DNA from: Alopecurus myosuroides | Taxonomy: Eukaryota > Streptophyta > Magnoliopsida > Poales > Poaceae | Length of the DNA: 64,000 nt | NCBI GenBank assembly: GCA_028641055.1 | Contig: CM054062.1 | Coordinates: forward strand, 237,906,376-237,970,375 | Reading direction: 5' to 3' | Shown: positions 11,365 to 24,155 of the stretch, piece by piece | Layout of the letters: every line of letters begins with the position of its first letter | Numbering within the stretch: the first letter of the stretch is position 1 | The notes under the pieces: generated by a model | Told to the model about the DNA's origin: nothing | The model's database searches: none | Seen by the model: only the letters and a program-made list of their open reading frames with translations | Position numbers and translations under genes: made by a program

Positions 11365-14300
11365 CGGATCTATGCGTAGATGTTTTGTACGGGTAGAACA
11401 CATATGAGTATGTGAGCGTTGATGATCATGTTATTGCCTCCTTGAGTATTTTATGATCTTAGTGGCATAGTAGGATGAAGCTGCCCCAGACTAAGTTTAC
11501 GTGTACTATGTATGCGAGAATTGTCTCACTTGTGGCTAAGGGGGTGTCCGTTTATCCTACTATAGTTAAGATCTAATCTACGAAGGGTTGTTAAAAATAT
11601 GTTTATCAACGTTGTGGTTGATCTTCGTAGGTATGAACGATTTTATCCTCGAAAGCCCTAAGCCACGTAAAATATGCAAAAATAAATTAGAAGCGTCTAA
11701 CTAGTTTTTACTGGGCATATGACGTGATATGGTCAATGTTACAAATTTTATTATGAGATGATCTCTTTTGTAAATTATCGATATACCGGAAGGTATCCAT
11801 ATGGTTGTCTTATTATTGATGGACAATCAAGATTGGGGTACAATGGAACTTGGTACCACGCCGGTGTAATGATGAAGATCATACCATGATGCACATGATG
11901 GAGATCAAGTGCAAGAAGGTCCATATCATATCACGTTATCCTTACATGTGATGTTAATCCTTTGTATGCATCTTATTTTGCTTAGATAGAGACGGTAGCA
12001 TTATAAGATGTTCCCTCTCACTTAATATCAATATAATAATGTGTTCTTCCTTAATTATGCACCGTTAAGAAAGTTCGTCGTTTCGAGACACCACGTGATG
12101 ATAGGTGTGATAGACTCAACGTTCGCATACAACGGGTGTTGTCAAGCCTAGCATGTACAGACACGACCTTGAAACACACGCAATACTACGGTTCTACTTG
12201 GCGAGTCTAGCATGTACAGACATGGCCTCGGAACACGTAACCGAAAGGTAAAGCATGAGTCATATGGATGATATGATGAACATGTCGATGTTCGCCTTTG
12301 AAGCTACATCATCTCACGTGATGATCGGTTTTGGTGTAGTGAATTTGGTTCGTGTAATCACTAAAGATGACTAAGAGGGATGTTGTTTTTGAGTGGGAGT
12401 TCATGGCATAATTTTGAATTAACTTGAACTTATTTATCATGAACAACCAATCAAAGTGAATTTGCACAAATTGTAGTATTCATTGGCATCCACATAACTA
12501 CCTTACACTTAGATTGTTAATTGAGATATAACTAATATGATCTGGTAAAAATCATTTAAGATTGGTACTGTATTAGTGAAATTTAAAATTGAATCCTATT
12601 GTAGATTTTCGGTATTTCCTACCTAGCTCCATATGATTAATGATTGATTGATCTAGAGAGCAACCAATTCCTACTTAGAATCCAGAGTCATGGTTACTTC
12701 CGTATTACTTTATCTTCAAAAGAATGTTTTGTTGATCAAGGTGATTTAGGAACTGAAAAGAGTTGTTTTTAGAAACAATCAAGTGAAAGATATATTGATA
12801 TCTATAAACTTATTTGTGGCAACATGACTGAGTATAATTTAGCGTCACAATGTTTGCTTATATTATCTAAATATATGCAATGATTGAAGATGCTAGGCGT
12901 TTGAATATTCCAATAAGTTGGGCGCTAAAAATTATCCTCTAAATTCCTTCCGTCGAGCTATAGTAGCTTAATCATAAAATTGTTATGATGAGATGGATTG
13001 AAAGTATGGGTAAAGTTGTTTACCTTACTTGGAGATTGCTAAGAGTGGATTCTATAAGAATACTATTAATATGGTGATATTAGTAGAACAATCAAACTCA
13101 AAGTATGACTCAATGGGTGATAGTATATGACTAACACGCCAAAGAAAATGAGCTAGTGCGACTAGCATTGTTTGATGTTGAATGATTCTTCTATAAAGGA
13201 AAGGGAATGTTGAAAATAGAATTACAAAAAGATATATGGCAGAAAAAGAAGGTAACTGGAAAAGTCCAGCTCAGGAGTATATGCTTGATATACAAGTTAT
13301 AGATGTATTACTAGTTAACAAAGTATTTTTTGGGTATTTTGATACCACATTGGTTGGTATGAGTTGTCATACAAAGCAACGCAATGCAAAAAATACAAGG
13401 TCCTAAAAGGAACTAGTAATAGATGTGGAATCGATTATGACAAGAACAGAAATAAAGTGTTATTGTGTTCATTGTCGTTTCGAACCAAACATTCAAGATT
13501 TATTTTAAGAACTTAATAAGTTGTTATTTTGTTCTGGTCTTTTGTGAGAACAAATGAGATTGTTCAAACTATGACCATATTCCATAATTGATGGATATGT
13601 TAATATAAATAATGTTGGTAAAGTAAACATCTATAAAACTAAATGCTAAATGTTGCAAGACGTAAAAGAGTTTCACTTAAATTGTGACACCACCATTTTA
13701 GTTCATATCGGAAAGGAAAACATGAAGGAACTCCATATTGATGGACTTCGGGAGTCATTTTGTTTTGAATAAATTGACGCTTGTGAGATCTCTTCCAAAA
13801 GATGACTAGAATTCCATTCATAGGCCAAAGTAGAATGGACGACTAATTTAATGGAGATTATACAAATTGATGTATATAGTCCATTATGTGTAGTCAAATA
13901 TGGTGGATTAATTTTTCCTTCATAAAATTCTGTCGATGATTTGAGTAGATATGTGAGTATATCTATTTAAAGAGAACGGATTTTTACATTTTGAATTGGT
14001 TCAAATGGTTGTTAATATGAAGTAAAAATCATTGTAACAAGATAATCAAGTATTTATGATTGGATCATAAAGGATAAAGTTTGAGTTACAAGTTTAGCAA
14101 AACATCTGAAAAGTTGCAGAATTGTTCTACAACTTATATTACTCAAATTACCCCACATTAGTCTGGAGTGTTCGAGAGAAAAAATCAAACCTTGTTTGAA
14201 ATGGTAAGATAAATAAAAATTCCATTATAATTTTGTAGTTTATACATTAGTGACAACCGCTTTTACACTGAAAAGAGTGCCATCATGATCCATTGAAATT

Positions 14301-16274
14301 GACACCATATAAGATATTGTTTGGGTAATGACCCAAATTGTCTTTTTCTTAAGTTTTGGTATGCATAGCATGTGTAAAATGTTTACAACCAAAATGGAAT
14401 ACATATATGTTTATAAGGTTATCCCAACGAATCCATTGGGTATTTCTCCTATCACCGGCCAAAGACAAATGTTGTTTTTCTGGAAGGATTGATTTCTCGA
14501 GAAAGTAGTTCTTGCGAAATAAGTGAGTGGTAGGAAAGTACAAACTCAACGAGATTAGAGAATCTTTGTTAGCGCAACACTAGAAGTTGTTCCAGTGTTT
14601 CCTATTTTGACTAAGTAGAAGACACTACATGTGATTGTAGATACTTCGAATGAGTTTGCGAACTGAACCACAAAAGTCCTAAAACTTTGTACTTAGACCA
14701 ACTTGTGGTTTAAGAGTAAAGTGTTGTTTTGACAACAAAAGGACCTGGACCTTATAAAGGAAGCAAATGATGGGCCCTGACTTCGTAAAATTTACTATGA
14801 GTCATTATATCCACCATAGTATCCTTGTATGTATATCAAGTATGTGACTTGGTAGTCCTTTTGATAGGCATAATGCCTAACGATAGAAAAAGGGTCTATA
14901 TAGCGACAAAGACATGGATTTTTACATCCTTTAAAAGTTGTACTTATCGAAAAGTTGTTTTCGACGAAGTTCAAAGAGTTGACTACTACAAGATTTTGAT
15001 CTTCCATAGTGATTCTTTAGTCTTTGCGGATAGTTGTAGCAAAAGTTACATATTTTGATACTTAGTTGAATAACAAAACCAACTTTCCTCTCAAGGAAGT
15101 TTGATCGAGGATGTGTACTTGACACAATCTGAGAGTTTTGTGAAATTCAAAAGGTTGCTGGAAACGTATGCACACTTCAATGGTTGAAGTGAGCATAACA
15201 AAGTTGGAATCTTTACCTTAATGAAGTTATCAAAAGAGTTTGATTTCATCATGAACGATAAAGATGCTTGTAGAGTTATAAGAAATTAAGTGGGAGCGTT
15301 AAGACATATTTCCAATGCTTTATGTAGATGACATATGGTTGATTGGAAGATATGTATTTTAAATTAACATGGTTAATATTTTCATGTTGATGAAAGGCTT
15401 AGAAGATATTGGGCATCGATATCTATAAGAGATGGATTGAAGCACCTAATATGATTGAAGCAAAATTACATAGATGAAATATTGAAGTAAGCCAATATCG
15501 AAATGACAAGAAGGAGTTCTTGTCACATGGAAAACAATTGAGCAATATTCAAGTGTTTAGACACATGATGAGCATAATGAAATTGAGATTTCCAAGTCAC
15601 ATGTTCCATGCTATGTACACAACCAGATGAGTATTGTGCTATAAAAGGTTATAGCAGGATAATTCATATGATGATTAGACAACAGTGGGAGAGATCCTTA
15701 TGCCATTTTAGAAAGGCTAAGGATGTGTTTTCCTATGTAGTAATGACAAACTATTTGTTGTAATATGTTACACTAATAGTCTTGTCATATTTTCAAATAA
15801 AATTATCTCGATTAAAATATGTGATGAAGGGTAGCACAATAGGCTGGAAGAAAGTTCCATGCTGGATTTGAAAGAGTTTCAAAATTAAAGTATTGTGACA
15901 GATACTACAACAAAGGCTAAGTATATTGTTGTGTTGACAACAAAATAATAAGAGTATTTTGTGTCAATGAGTTCTTTATTGATCTTGGTGAACTTCCAAG
16001 AATGCTGACAGAAGCTACATTTTCACAATGTTAGTGACATTGGTTTAAGCTAAGGAATTAAGGTTTCACCGATTAACCAAATATATACAAAGCCATCTCA
16101 TTAGAGAATGAGTGATGCGTGTAGACGCAAAGAGCATGCAAATACAATAGGACCTGAACAGTTCAGATCTTTTTGATGATGTTTACCACATGCGAAGCAT
16201 GGTAATAACACTGGAATGCCATATGTGTTGAGTGCTTACAGACTAGATTATTAACTCTAGTGCAAGTGGAAGTA
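11365..16274 (+). pseudogene. Copia gag-pol remnant, heavily mutated
   Basis: No frame is open for long, but islands of the copia polyprotein can be read. Around 13705-13765 the text HIGKENMKELHIDGLRES matches the zinc-binding pre-integrase region (family pattern H-I-x-K-x-R-M-x-x-L-H-x-D-G-L-L). At 15321-15332 TATGTAGATGAC encodes YVDD, the reverse transcriptase catalytic motif. Near 15901-15935 DTTTKAKYIVVLTT matches the RNase H segment that follows the catalytic aspartates. The order gag, integrase, reverse transcriptase, RNase H is the copia order. The many TA-rich changes and stops mean no protein can be made. Just before the 3' LTR is CTCTAGTGCAAGTGGAAG, the family's polypurine tract region. 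Confidence 0.8.
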
Positions 16275-17922
16275 TGAAGGGAATATGCCTGAGAGGCAAT
16301 AATAAAGTGGTTATTATCTTATTCCTTGTTAATGATAAATGTTTATTTCTCATGCTAGAATTGTATTAACCGAAAACGTTGATACATGTGTGTTTAATAA
16401 ACAAACAATGGTTCCTAGTCAAGCCTCTCTTTTAACTAGCTAGTTGATTAATAGATGATCAAGGTTTCCTGATCATGAACATTGGATGTTGTTAATAACG
16501 GGGTCATGTCATTATAAGAATGGTGTGATGAACATATACCCAAAGTGAATATAGCAATGCGATCAAGTCATTATGTTTACATTGTTATATCAAACATACG
16601 AAGTAACTTATTCCTTAGACCATGAGATCATGTTAATCACTGATACCGAAAGGGTGCTTTGATGTCATCAAACGTCACACCGTAACATGGTGACTATAAA
16701 GGTGTTGTTGGGTATTCGGAAAGTATTAGTTGAGGCTCATGGATCAAGAGTGGGATTTGTCCATCCAAATGACGGAGACATATACTCTGGTCCCTCTCGG
16801 TGATATCACATCGACACCGCTTGCAAGCACGTGACTAGGTCACAAGGATGTCATATCAAAGAAATGAGAAAAGAGTACTTGTTGGTAACGAGATTGAACA
16901 AGGTATGGTTGATACCAATGATCAAATCTCGGACAAGTAAAATATCGCGAGACAAAGGGAATAGTTCACGACGTTGATGGTTCACACGATCATAAGAGTC
17001 ATCGTTGAATATATAGGAGTCATCACGGATCTCCAGATCCCGCTATCTTATTGATCGGAGAGGAGTCTCGATCATGTCTATCTTATTCGTGAACCGTAGG
17101 TTGACACACTTAAGGTTCGATGACGCATTTGAGAGGATACGGAATAACGAATAATGTTTTGAGCAGCACCGAAATTGTTTTGGGGAAAATTGAAATAGTT
17201 CAAGGGGGTTTTCATCGAATGGTTGTTATAGAATTAACAAATGATTCGAGGTGCTATATGCAAAAGTTTGTTAATAGAATTAACAAATGCTGAAATAAAG
17301 AAATAAAAATGTTTTATTTATTTATTAAAGAAAAACTCTTGGATTTTCTAAGTGGAGTTTTAAGGGAAAATGAGTGGGTGTGAGTAGAGTGTCCACTCAC
17401 ATGATGAGGGAAGAGGTGGGGGAACACCCATGGGCTGGCCGCACCCGCTTGGGCTGCCTCCCCCTCTGCTATAAATAGAGGGCATGAGATCCCTCTCTCA
17501 CACACACTTGCCCACCTCATTTCCTCTCCACCCGCTGCTCCATTCCATGGTCTCCGGCTTGGCGAAGCCCTAACCATGGGATTCTTCACCACCACCACGC
17601 TGTCGTGCTGCTGGAGTTCCGAGGGATCCTCTACTTCCGCGCCCCGCTGGATCGAGGGAACGGAGGTCGTCATCAACCGTATGTGTGACCGATCACTGAG
17701 GTACCCGTCGGATTGTGGTGCACATCTTCTCGCTCTCGGGATTGGTGTGAGTATGAATACGCCAACAACGAGATTTGATCTCGTAACGCTTTGTGTCTTC
17801 GAGGGTATGTGTTCTCCTTAACCCTCTCTTTGCCCGTTGCACTTCGTCTCCTAGATTAGATCTTGGCCTTTTGAGTGTCTCTCGCGTAGGATTTTTTTGT
17901 TTTCTATGCAATAACCCCTTCA
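16275..17922 (+). repeat. 3' LTR of the Angela-like copia element
   Basis: 1,648 bp and colinear with the 5' LTR (starts TGAAGGGAATATGCCTG, ends CCCCTTCA). Substitutions are spread evenly and there are only small indels. A TATA box lies at 17470. Confidence 0.88.
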
Positions 17923-19270
17923 GGTTTGTAGTCATAAACATGGTGTGAGCATGACCCAAGTCAACCAAATAAAACATTCGACAGAGAATACCATATATTG
18001 ATGCTTTACTATGACAAGAACAACTCAAAAATCATTCAATACATATTAAACACTCTCACCTATTTGAGGCTAATCATGCTACTCCATAACCACAAGGCTT
18101 TAAAACTAAAATAACATTTAGCATGACATTAAAAAGTTCTAGCCATAGTCTATACAAGCTTCTACTAGTACTGTTATAAATTCTACTTCAAGCAGCAATT
18201 TTCTTTCGTTTCTCCCAACAAGCACCATACAAAACACGCTTTAACAAAAATACTATTTATGATACAACAAGCACACATGAGAGTACTCAAATAATACTAC
18301 TAAAACTAACAGCTTTAATAAGAGATGCATGCAAAACAGGAGTTGAATAAATGCAGCAGATAAATAGAGACTAAAAATACAACGTATTCTCATGAAAAAG
18401 CGGAGCGTGTCACTCTCCAATAAAATAATGTTGGGGTACAACCAAGATTATTATTAAAGTATAAAAACAAACTGAAAGCAAAAGAAAAAGAAAACTGAAA
18501 ACAAAAATAAAAGACGCTCCAAGTAAAGCACATAAGATGCGAACGAATAAAAATATAGTTTCACTAGAAGTGACCTGATAATTTGTTGATGAAGAAGGGG
18601 ATGCCTTGGATGTCGCTTGAGTATTCTTGTAATTTGCTTGGATGTACCACCGGGGCATCCCCAAGCTTATGTTTTTCACTCTTCTTGATCACATCATATC
18701 ATCCTCTTCTCTTGACCCTTGAAAACTTCCTTCACATCAAAATTCTCACAATCTTCATTAGCAAGGTTAGTGTCACAACTTCTTTAAAAACTCTTTTTCT
18801 CAAAAGAACACCAAAAGAAAGAGATTAAGATGCAAATGCGATAAATGGCAGAAATCTGTCAAAAACAAAACAAAAGGTAAAGATCGATTTTTTCAAACAT
18901 CTTCTGTTGCTCAAATAAAAAAGTGGTATTCTATAAAAAGTTGCGTATATAATTCAGGATTAAGCACAAACAATATCAGGTCAATTTGAATTTTCTGTGA
19001 TGTTTAACGGAATTTACAATGGACAGCAGAAATCTGTTTCCTGCGCAGAAATCCGAAATATAGGTTCAACTTTCCACTAGTGGCTTTACTTGGCTCAACA
19101 AAAACTCAAAACAAAATATAGAGCAGGGTTGCCAAGGAAATAGACAACACCCAGGTGCAAGCACACCAAAGAAAACAAAGGAAAACTGAAAGAAACTAGA
19201 GTAATAAAACGGGTTGTCTCCCGGTAGCGCTTTTCTTTAAAGCCTTTCACCTAGGCATAGAAAAATCAAC

Positions 19271-19891
19271 TCAAGTGTTTTCAAGTAAAGAAGCATCATC
19301 TATACCTTCCTCTAAACCATTAATTGCAGCAATAGGTTCTTTAGTTGTTTTTGAAGATTCAACATGAAGGTCATTCTTAGTCTCATTAATTGTTTTAGCA
19401 ATTTTCAGCACATATTGAGATTTGGGTTTAACCATCTTAGGAGCATACATAAATCTTTGCTCCTTTCCCGCATAGGCTTTCTCCTTTTTGAATTCAATAG
19501 ATAAAAAGGTTGAGCTTAAAGCTCCCATGGCATCCTCTAGTTTACCAATCCTAACATTTTGATTATCATGAGTGTTGCTAGCTTCTAGAGCAGTGATTCT
19601 TTTATCAATAGTAACTAGTAATTCATTAACTTTCCTAGCATTATCAAGGAAAACTGATAAGTTCGTTTCCAAAGAGTTTAGTTTATCAATAACATCCTCC
19701 AAGGTGGTCTCAGTTTTAACATTTGTAATGGGAGGTGCTCCTACTAAACTTTCAATCAAATTGCAGGTTTCCAAAGCAATAGTTCCTAGAAAATTTCCAC
19801 CCGTAAGAGTATCTAACACATGTCTATACCAGCCAGAAATACCAACATAAAAATTTCTCAGGAGTATCAAGGTAGAATATTTTTTGTGCAC
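19271..19891 (-). pseudogene. Gag-like fragment of gypsy element G1
   Basis: A 206-codon minus-strand frame. The first ~45 residues (FYVGISGWYRHVLDTLTGGN and on) match the pattern of grass gypsy gag proteins, F-Y-x-G-L...L-D-x-x-x-G-G-x-F. The middle (about residues 60-125) has heptad-like Leu/Ile spacing and probably forms a coiled coil, and the end is Lys/Glu-rich. No retroviral-type zinc knuckle or protease follows. It lacks the N-terminal gag half and starts at an internal Met, so it is a fragment. It lies about 300 bp downstream of the primer-binding site in the element's own orientation, as gag should. Confidence 0.6.
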
Positions 19892-20180
19892 CTCTTATGA
19901 GCATTATTTATTCTATACCAAGCATCTTTTAAACTTTCTCACCCTTGTTTCCTAAAAGAACAAACCTCTACTTCAGGAATACTCATTCTAGCAGAATAAA
20001 AGCAAGCAAATAAATAATAGCTATGAAGTAAACTAATTTTTTTGTGTTTTCAATATAGAGAAATAAACTATTTTTTTTGTATTTTTGATATAGAGAAATA
20101 AAAACAAGACAAAAATAAAAACAAGACAAAAAACAAAATAAAGATATTGAGAGTGAGAGACTCCCCTTGCCAGAAGACTT

Positions 20181-20203
20181 CCTTCTCCCCGGCAACGGCG
20201 CCA
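20181..20203 (-). other. Primer-binding site of gypsy element G1
   Basis: The minus strand reads TGGCGCCGTTGCCGGGGA, the primer-binding sequence found in many grass gypsy elements. It lies 11 bases inside the LTR end at 20215. Confidence 0.8.
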
Positions 20204-20214
20204 GAAAAAGTCCT

Positions 20215-21771
20215 TGATGGTGCAGATCTTGCACTCGTTGGGATACCCCAAGAGGAGGGTGTGAAGAGCACATCGGTAGGAAGTTTTTCGTTTAGTTAAG
20301 AACCAGGGTTATCAATCCAGTAGGAGAAAGAGAATCTTCGGAAGGTTGATGCCACGGACGGTGGTGCTGGCGCTTCACCGGTGTCAGCAACAACGAGGAA
20401 CCTGCACACAACACAATCAAAATACTTTGCCCCAACGGTACAGTGAGGTTGTCAATCTCACCAGTCTTGCTGAAAACAAAGATTAGACGTAAAGAAAGCA
20501 GGAAATTGTTGTGGTTTGTTTAATAGTGTGGAAAAATGGACCGGGGTTTGTAGTTTTACTAGTCGTGTCTCTCCATAAAAGATAGCATGTTGGGTGAAAA
20601 AATACAGCTAGGCAATTGACAAATAAAGGTTGCCTCGTAGTGCACAATATGACATGAAGATTACTATGTTATGTAGTGCGGGCATTACAACAAGATACAT
20701 AGACCGACATCCATCTGCATCTATGACTAATAATCTACCCTCAGGTTATCATCCGAACCCCCTCAGGTATTAAGTTGCAAGCAACAGATAATTACATTAA
20801 ACAAAGTGTGTAATGTAAGCAATGATTATGCACGCGGGCACTCCCACCGCTGTTTTCTCCCTAATGGCAACAACACATCCTCCCCCTTCACGTTTCTGTC
20901 ACTCGAGAAAGGCAACAAGGAGGCATGAACCCACTATGGAGCATAAATACTCCCTCTTGGAGTCACTAACAATTACTTGGCCAGAATAACCACTAGCAAC
21001 GGAGAGCATGCAAGATCACAAATAACACATGCAAATAAAGACTATAATCAACTTGGCATAAGGTCAATATTCATCGGATCCCAGCAAACACAACACATAG
21101 AATTACATAAGATCAATCTTGATCATGATAGGAAGCTCACGAGATCTAAACATGGAGGCATATGAGTAGAAGACAACCATCTAGCTACAGCTATGAACCC
21201 GTAGTCCAAGGATGAACTACTCACGCATCACTCCGGAGGCAGGCATGGTGATGAAGAGGCCTCCGGTGATGATCTCCTCTCCGGCAGGGTGCCGGAAACA
21301 GCTTCAGAACCCCCCTGATCTGGGGTTGACAGCGACGGCGGCTGCGGAACTTTTTCGGGGATTTTGATCAGGTGCTTAGCGTTTTCCATCCGGGGGCTTA
21401 AATACGCGAAAGGGCGAAGGCGGTGGCACTCCAGGGGGCCCACACCCCTAGCTGGCGCGGCCAGGGAGGCCACGCCATCCTATGGTGTGGCCCCCCTGCT
21501 GCCCCTCTCTGGCTCCTCTTCGTTCTTCTGGATGCTTCCGAGGAAAATAGAACTTTCGGGCTTCGAATTTTCCAATTCCGAGAATATTTCCAAAACAACT
21601 TTTCTGAAACTAAAAAACAACAGAAAATAGGGAACTGGCTCTGTGGCAGCTTGTTAATATTATAGTCCAGAAAATCAATAAAAATGACATAAAGAAGGGA
21701 GAAAACATGTAGCAATTGTCAAAATATGATCATGGAGCATCAGAAATTAGGGATATGTTTATGACGTATCA
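20215..21771 (-). repeat. 5' LTR of gypsy element G1
   Basis: On the minus strand it starts TGATACGTCATAAAC (21771) and ends CTGCACCATCA (20215), 1,557 bp, with the primer-binding site after it. A TATA-like TATTTAAG lies near 21398-21405 on the minus strand, ahead of a C-rich leader. The bases immediately right, TCCCT (21772-21776), are the expected TSD. The other copy is not seen because the left end of G1 is lost. Confidence 0.85.
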
Positions 21772-22680
21772 TCCCTCTCAAGCAACCCTGCAATTACTAT
21801 ACAAGAAGTCTCTTGTATCCCTAACACGCCTAATACAATTGTCAGTTGTATAGGTGCACTAGTTCGGCGAAGAGATAGTGAAATACAAGTAATATGGATG
21901 AATATAAGTGACAATAGCAATCTGAAATAAAAATGGCAGCAAGCAAACATGTAGCAGAACTAATTGTAAATGGTGTTTCAATGCTTAGAAACAAGGCCTA
22001 GGGACCATACTTTCACTAGTGAACACTCTCAACAATAATAACATAATTGAATGCATAAATATCATCTCTTCACTATGCTACTCCGAACCACTCTCCGGTC
22101 GGATAACGAACACCAATCCATGCGTAGGGCTGTAACATCACTCCTCAAGTCTGTATCCCTCTCTAGGGCACCCCACGCTGTCAGTATGAGCGCCCCAAAT
22201 TATCACTAAACAAATGCCACAATTGCATAGGGCTATCCAACACAAGATATAAATATTATGCTAAACCACATGGCGCACACACTGTCACCTTTACACCGTG
22301 ATCAAAGTGTTTACGGAGATCTCATAACAAAACCACTTGAGAAGCATAACAGATGAAGAGTAACATCTACTTATTCAACTAGATTACAAAGCTCATGATC
22401 ACATAAAGATCACACCATGGAAGAGAGAGATGAAACACATAGCTACCGGTAGAGCCCTCAGCCCTGGGGGATAACTACTCCCTCCTCATCATAGGAGACA
22501 GCAACGACGATGAAGATGGCAGTGGAGTCGATGGAGATGGCTCCGGGGGCACTTCCCCGTCCCGGCAGGGTGCCGGAACAGAGATTTCTGTCCCCCGATA
22601 CTTGTCGGTGGCGGCGGCGGAGCTACGAAACTTTTCGTGAAAGGAGGCCTATGCATCGGGGGCATATATAGGCAAATAAT
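21772..22680 (-). mobile_element. Truncated LTR of a second gypsy family, target of G1
   Basis: Minus-strand text runs from CTATATATGCCCCCGATGCA (near 22670) through CGGCACCCTGCCGGGACGGG to ACAAGAGACTTCTTGTATAG and GGTTGCTTGAGAGGGA (21772). This matches, from memory, the latter part of a Triticeae gypsy LTR that normally continues past GAGAGGGATATC. G1 inserted exactly there. The LTR start (right end) is also missing, replaced at about 22680 by unrelated coding-like DNA. Confidence 0.6.
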
Positions 22681-22685
22681 TTCCT

Positions 22686-22807
22686 ATGAAGAGGGTGAGC
22701 TGGGACTACACCAAGTACCTCTAGGAGAGGAACAAGCCGATGCCATGGACGGACGTGAAGCTTTTGGAGGAGTGGCACCTGAGCCCCCGGCGCGACCCCG
22801 CCCCACC
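22686..22807 (+). pseudogene. Recurrent grass hypothetical gene, N-terminal piece
   Basis: From ATG at 22686 the frame reads MKRVSWDYTKYL, stop, ERNKPMPWTDVKLLEEWHLS, PRRDPAP and ends at the solo LTR. I recognise the MKRVxWDYTxYLEERNKP...WTDVKLLEEWH pattern as a hypothetical gene present in many copies in Triticeae genomes; its function is unknown to me and it may travel with a DNA transposon. The TAG at 22722-22724 replaces a probable Glu or Gln codon, so this copy is dead even before the LTR insertion. It continues at 24156. Confidence 0.6.
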
Positions 22808-24155
22808 TGATGACCCACAAGTACAGGGGATCGCAATAGTCTTCGAGGGAAGTAAAAACCAAATTTATTGATTCGACACAAGGGAAGCCAAAGAATATTT
22901 ATAAGCCTTAACAAATGAGCCACAATTCGGCTGCACCTGGAAGTAGACTTGCTCGCAACAGTTTATCAGTAGCAACAGTTTTATAGCACTAGTAGTAGTA
23001 AAATAACAACAGTAATAAAATAGAAACTGCGGTAGCAATTGTGGGAAACAACAGGATTAAAATACTGTAGGCATAGGGACGGATGAACGGACGTTACATA
23101 GATAAGATAGTTCATATAATAATCAAAACATGAGCAATTGCAGATAAATAATCATAAAGCATCCAAGTACTAGTACGTACTCGCAACGAGAAACTTGCAC
23201 AACATCTTTTGTCCTACCAGACCGTTGCAGCGGGGCCTCAAGGAAAACTACTGGTAATTAAGGTGATCCTTTTAATAAAGCACCGGATCAAATCATTAAC
23301 ACTCTGTGAACACACGTGATCCTCACATCACAACCATCCCCTCCGGTTTTCCCAATTGCTGTCACTTTGGGGCCTGGGGTTCCGAACAACGATATGTGTA
23401 AACAACTTGTAGGTATGATAAAAAAACATAATTATCTTCATGAAACAATAACATGTTCAAATCTGAGATCATGGCACTCGGGCCGTAGTGACAAGCATTA
23501 AACATAACAAGTTGCAACAACGATAGATAGCACTAACAACGGATAATAGGCACCATGCCCTAACAATCTGGCATTATTACATGAACGATTTCGTCCAATA
23601 CCTACCACCCCTCTCAGCCTACAACGAGATTACTCACACATGGATGGGGGAAACATGGTTGGTCGATGGAGAGGCGTTGGTGATGACGATGGAGACGATC
23701 TCCTCCAATTCCCGTGCCGACAGGGTGCCAAAACATGAACTTCTGATCCCCGAATTGGGTTTCGAGGTGGCGGCGGCGCTATGGTGTTTTTCTCTGGAAT
23801 ATGACCAATCCCCTCGGGTTTTTAGGTCACGGGGCTTATGTACTTGAAATAGGAGGCCGAGGGGGCGCCCGAGGCGGCCACACCATGTGGTGGCGCGGCC
23901 TAGGGGGGCGCCACCAGGTGGTGTGGGCCCCTCCTGGACCCTCTTCAGCTCTTCTTCTGGCTCCGGGGGTCTTTGGGTAAAATAAGAACTTCGGGGGCAT
24001 TTTTCTAAAAGTTGATTTTCTGCACAAAAATGAGACACCAGAGTAATTCTGCTGAAAACAACGCTAGTCTGTATTAGTTGTATCCAAAACTCACAAGTTT
24101 AGAGGAAAACGACATCAAAAGTGTTTGGAAAAGTAGATACGTTTTGGACGTATCA
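22808..24155 (-). mobile_element. Solo LTR of a gypsy retrotransposon
   Basis: 1,348 bp. On the minus strand it starts TGATACGTCCAAAACGTATC and ends TTGTGGGTCATCA. It contains the family landmarks CCCCTGTACTTGTGGGT at its end, GTCGAATCAATAAATTTGG, and CACTACGGCCCGAGTGCCAT. A TATA-like GTACATAAG lies near 23835 on the minus strand. Flanks CCACC (22803-22807) and CCCCC (24156-24160) could be a TSD with one change. There is no primer-binding site or second LTR beside it, so it is a solo LTR left by recombination between the LTRs of a full element. Confidence 0.85.

Larger units (their letters stand above)
9708..17922 (+). mobile_element. Decayed Ty1/copia LTR retrotransposon (Angela-like)
   Basis: The element is 8,215 bp, bounded by TGAAGG and CCTTCA, a perfect 6-bp terminal inverted repeat. 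LTRs lie at 9708-11351 and 16275-17922, with a methionine-tRNA primer-binding site just inside the left LTR. Flanks GATTT (9703-9707) and GGTTT (17923-17927) look like a 5-bp TSD with one substitution. LTR text (the AATATGCCCGAGAGGCAATA start region and the CTATGCAA(C/T)(G/A)ACCCCTTCA end) resembles the Triticeae Angela/BARE copia group, though the first bases differ. By eye the LTRs differ at about 4 in 100 positions, so the insertion is not recent. The interior has no long open frame. It is inserted in gypsy element G1. Confidence 0.9.
17923..20214 (-). mobile_element. Gypsy element G1, proximal internal region
   Basis: Minus-strand gypsy interior running from the primer-binding site at about 20181-20203 down to the copia insertion at 17923. 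It contains a gag-like remnant (19271-19891) and, near 19201-19260, the text CCTAGGTGAAAGGCTTTAAA followed by GAAAAGCGCTACCGGGAGAC on the minus strand, a landmark common in grass gypsy elements. No reverse transcriptase or integrase is visible, so the element is non-autonomous or deleted. Interior continues left of the copia element at 9196-9707. Confidence 0.7.
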
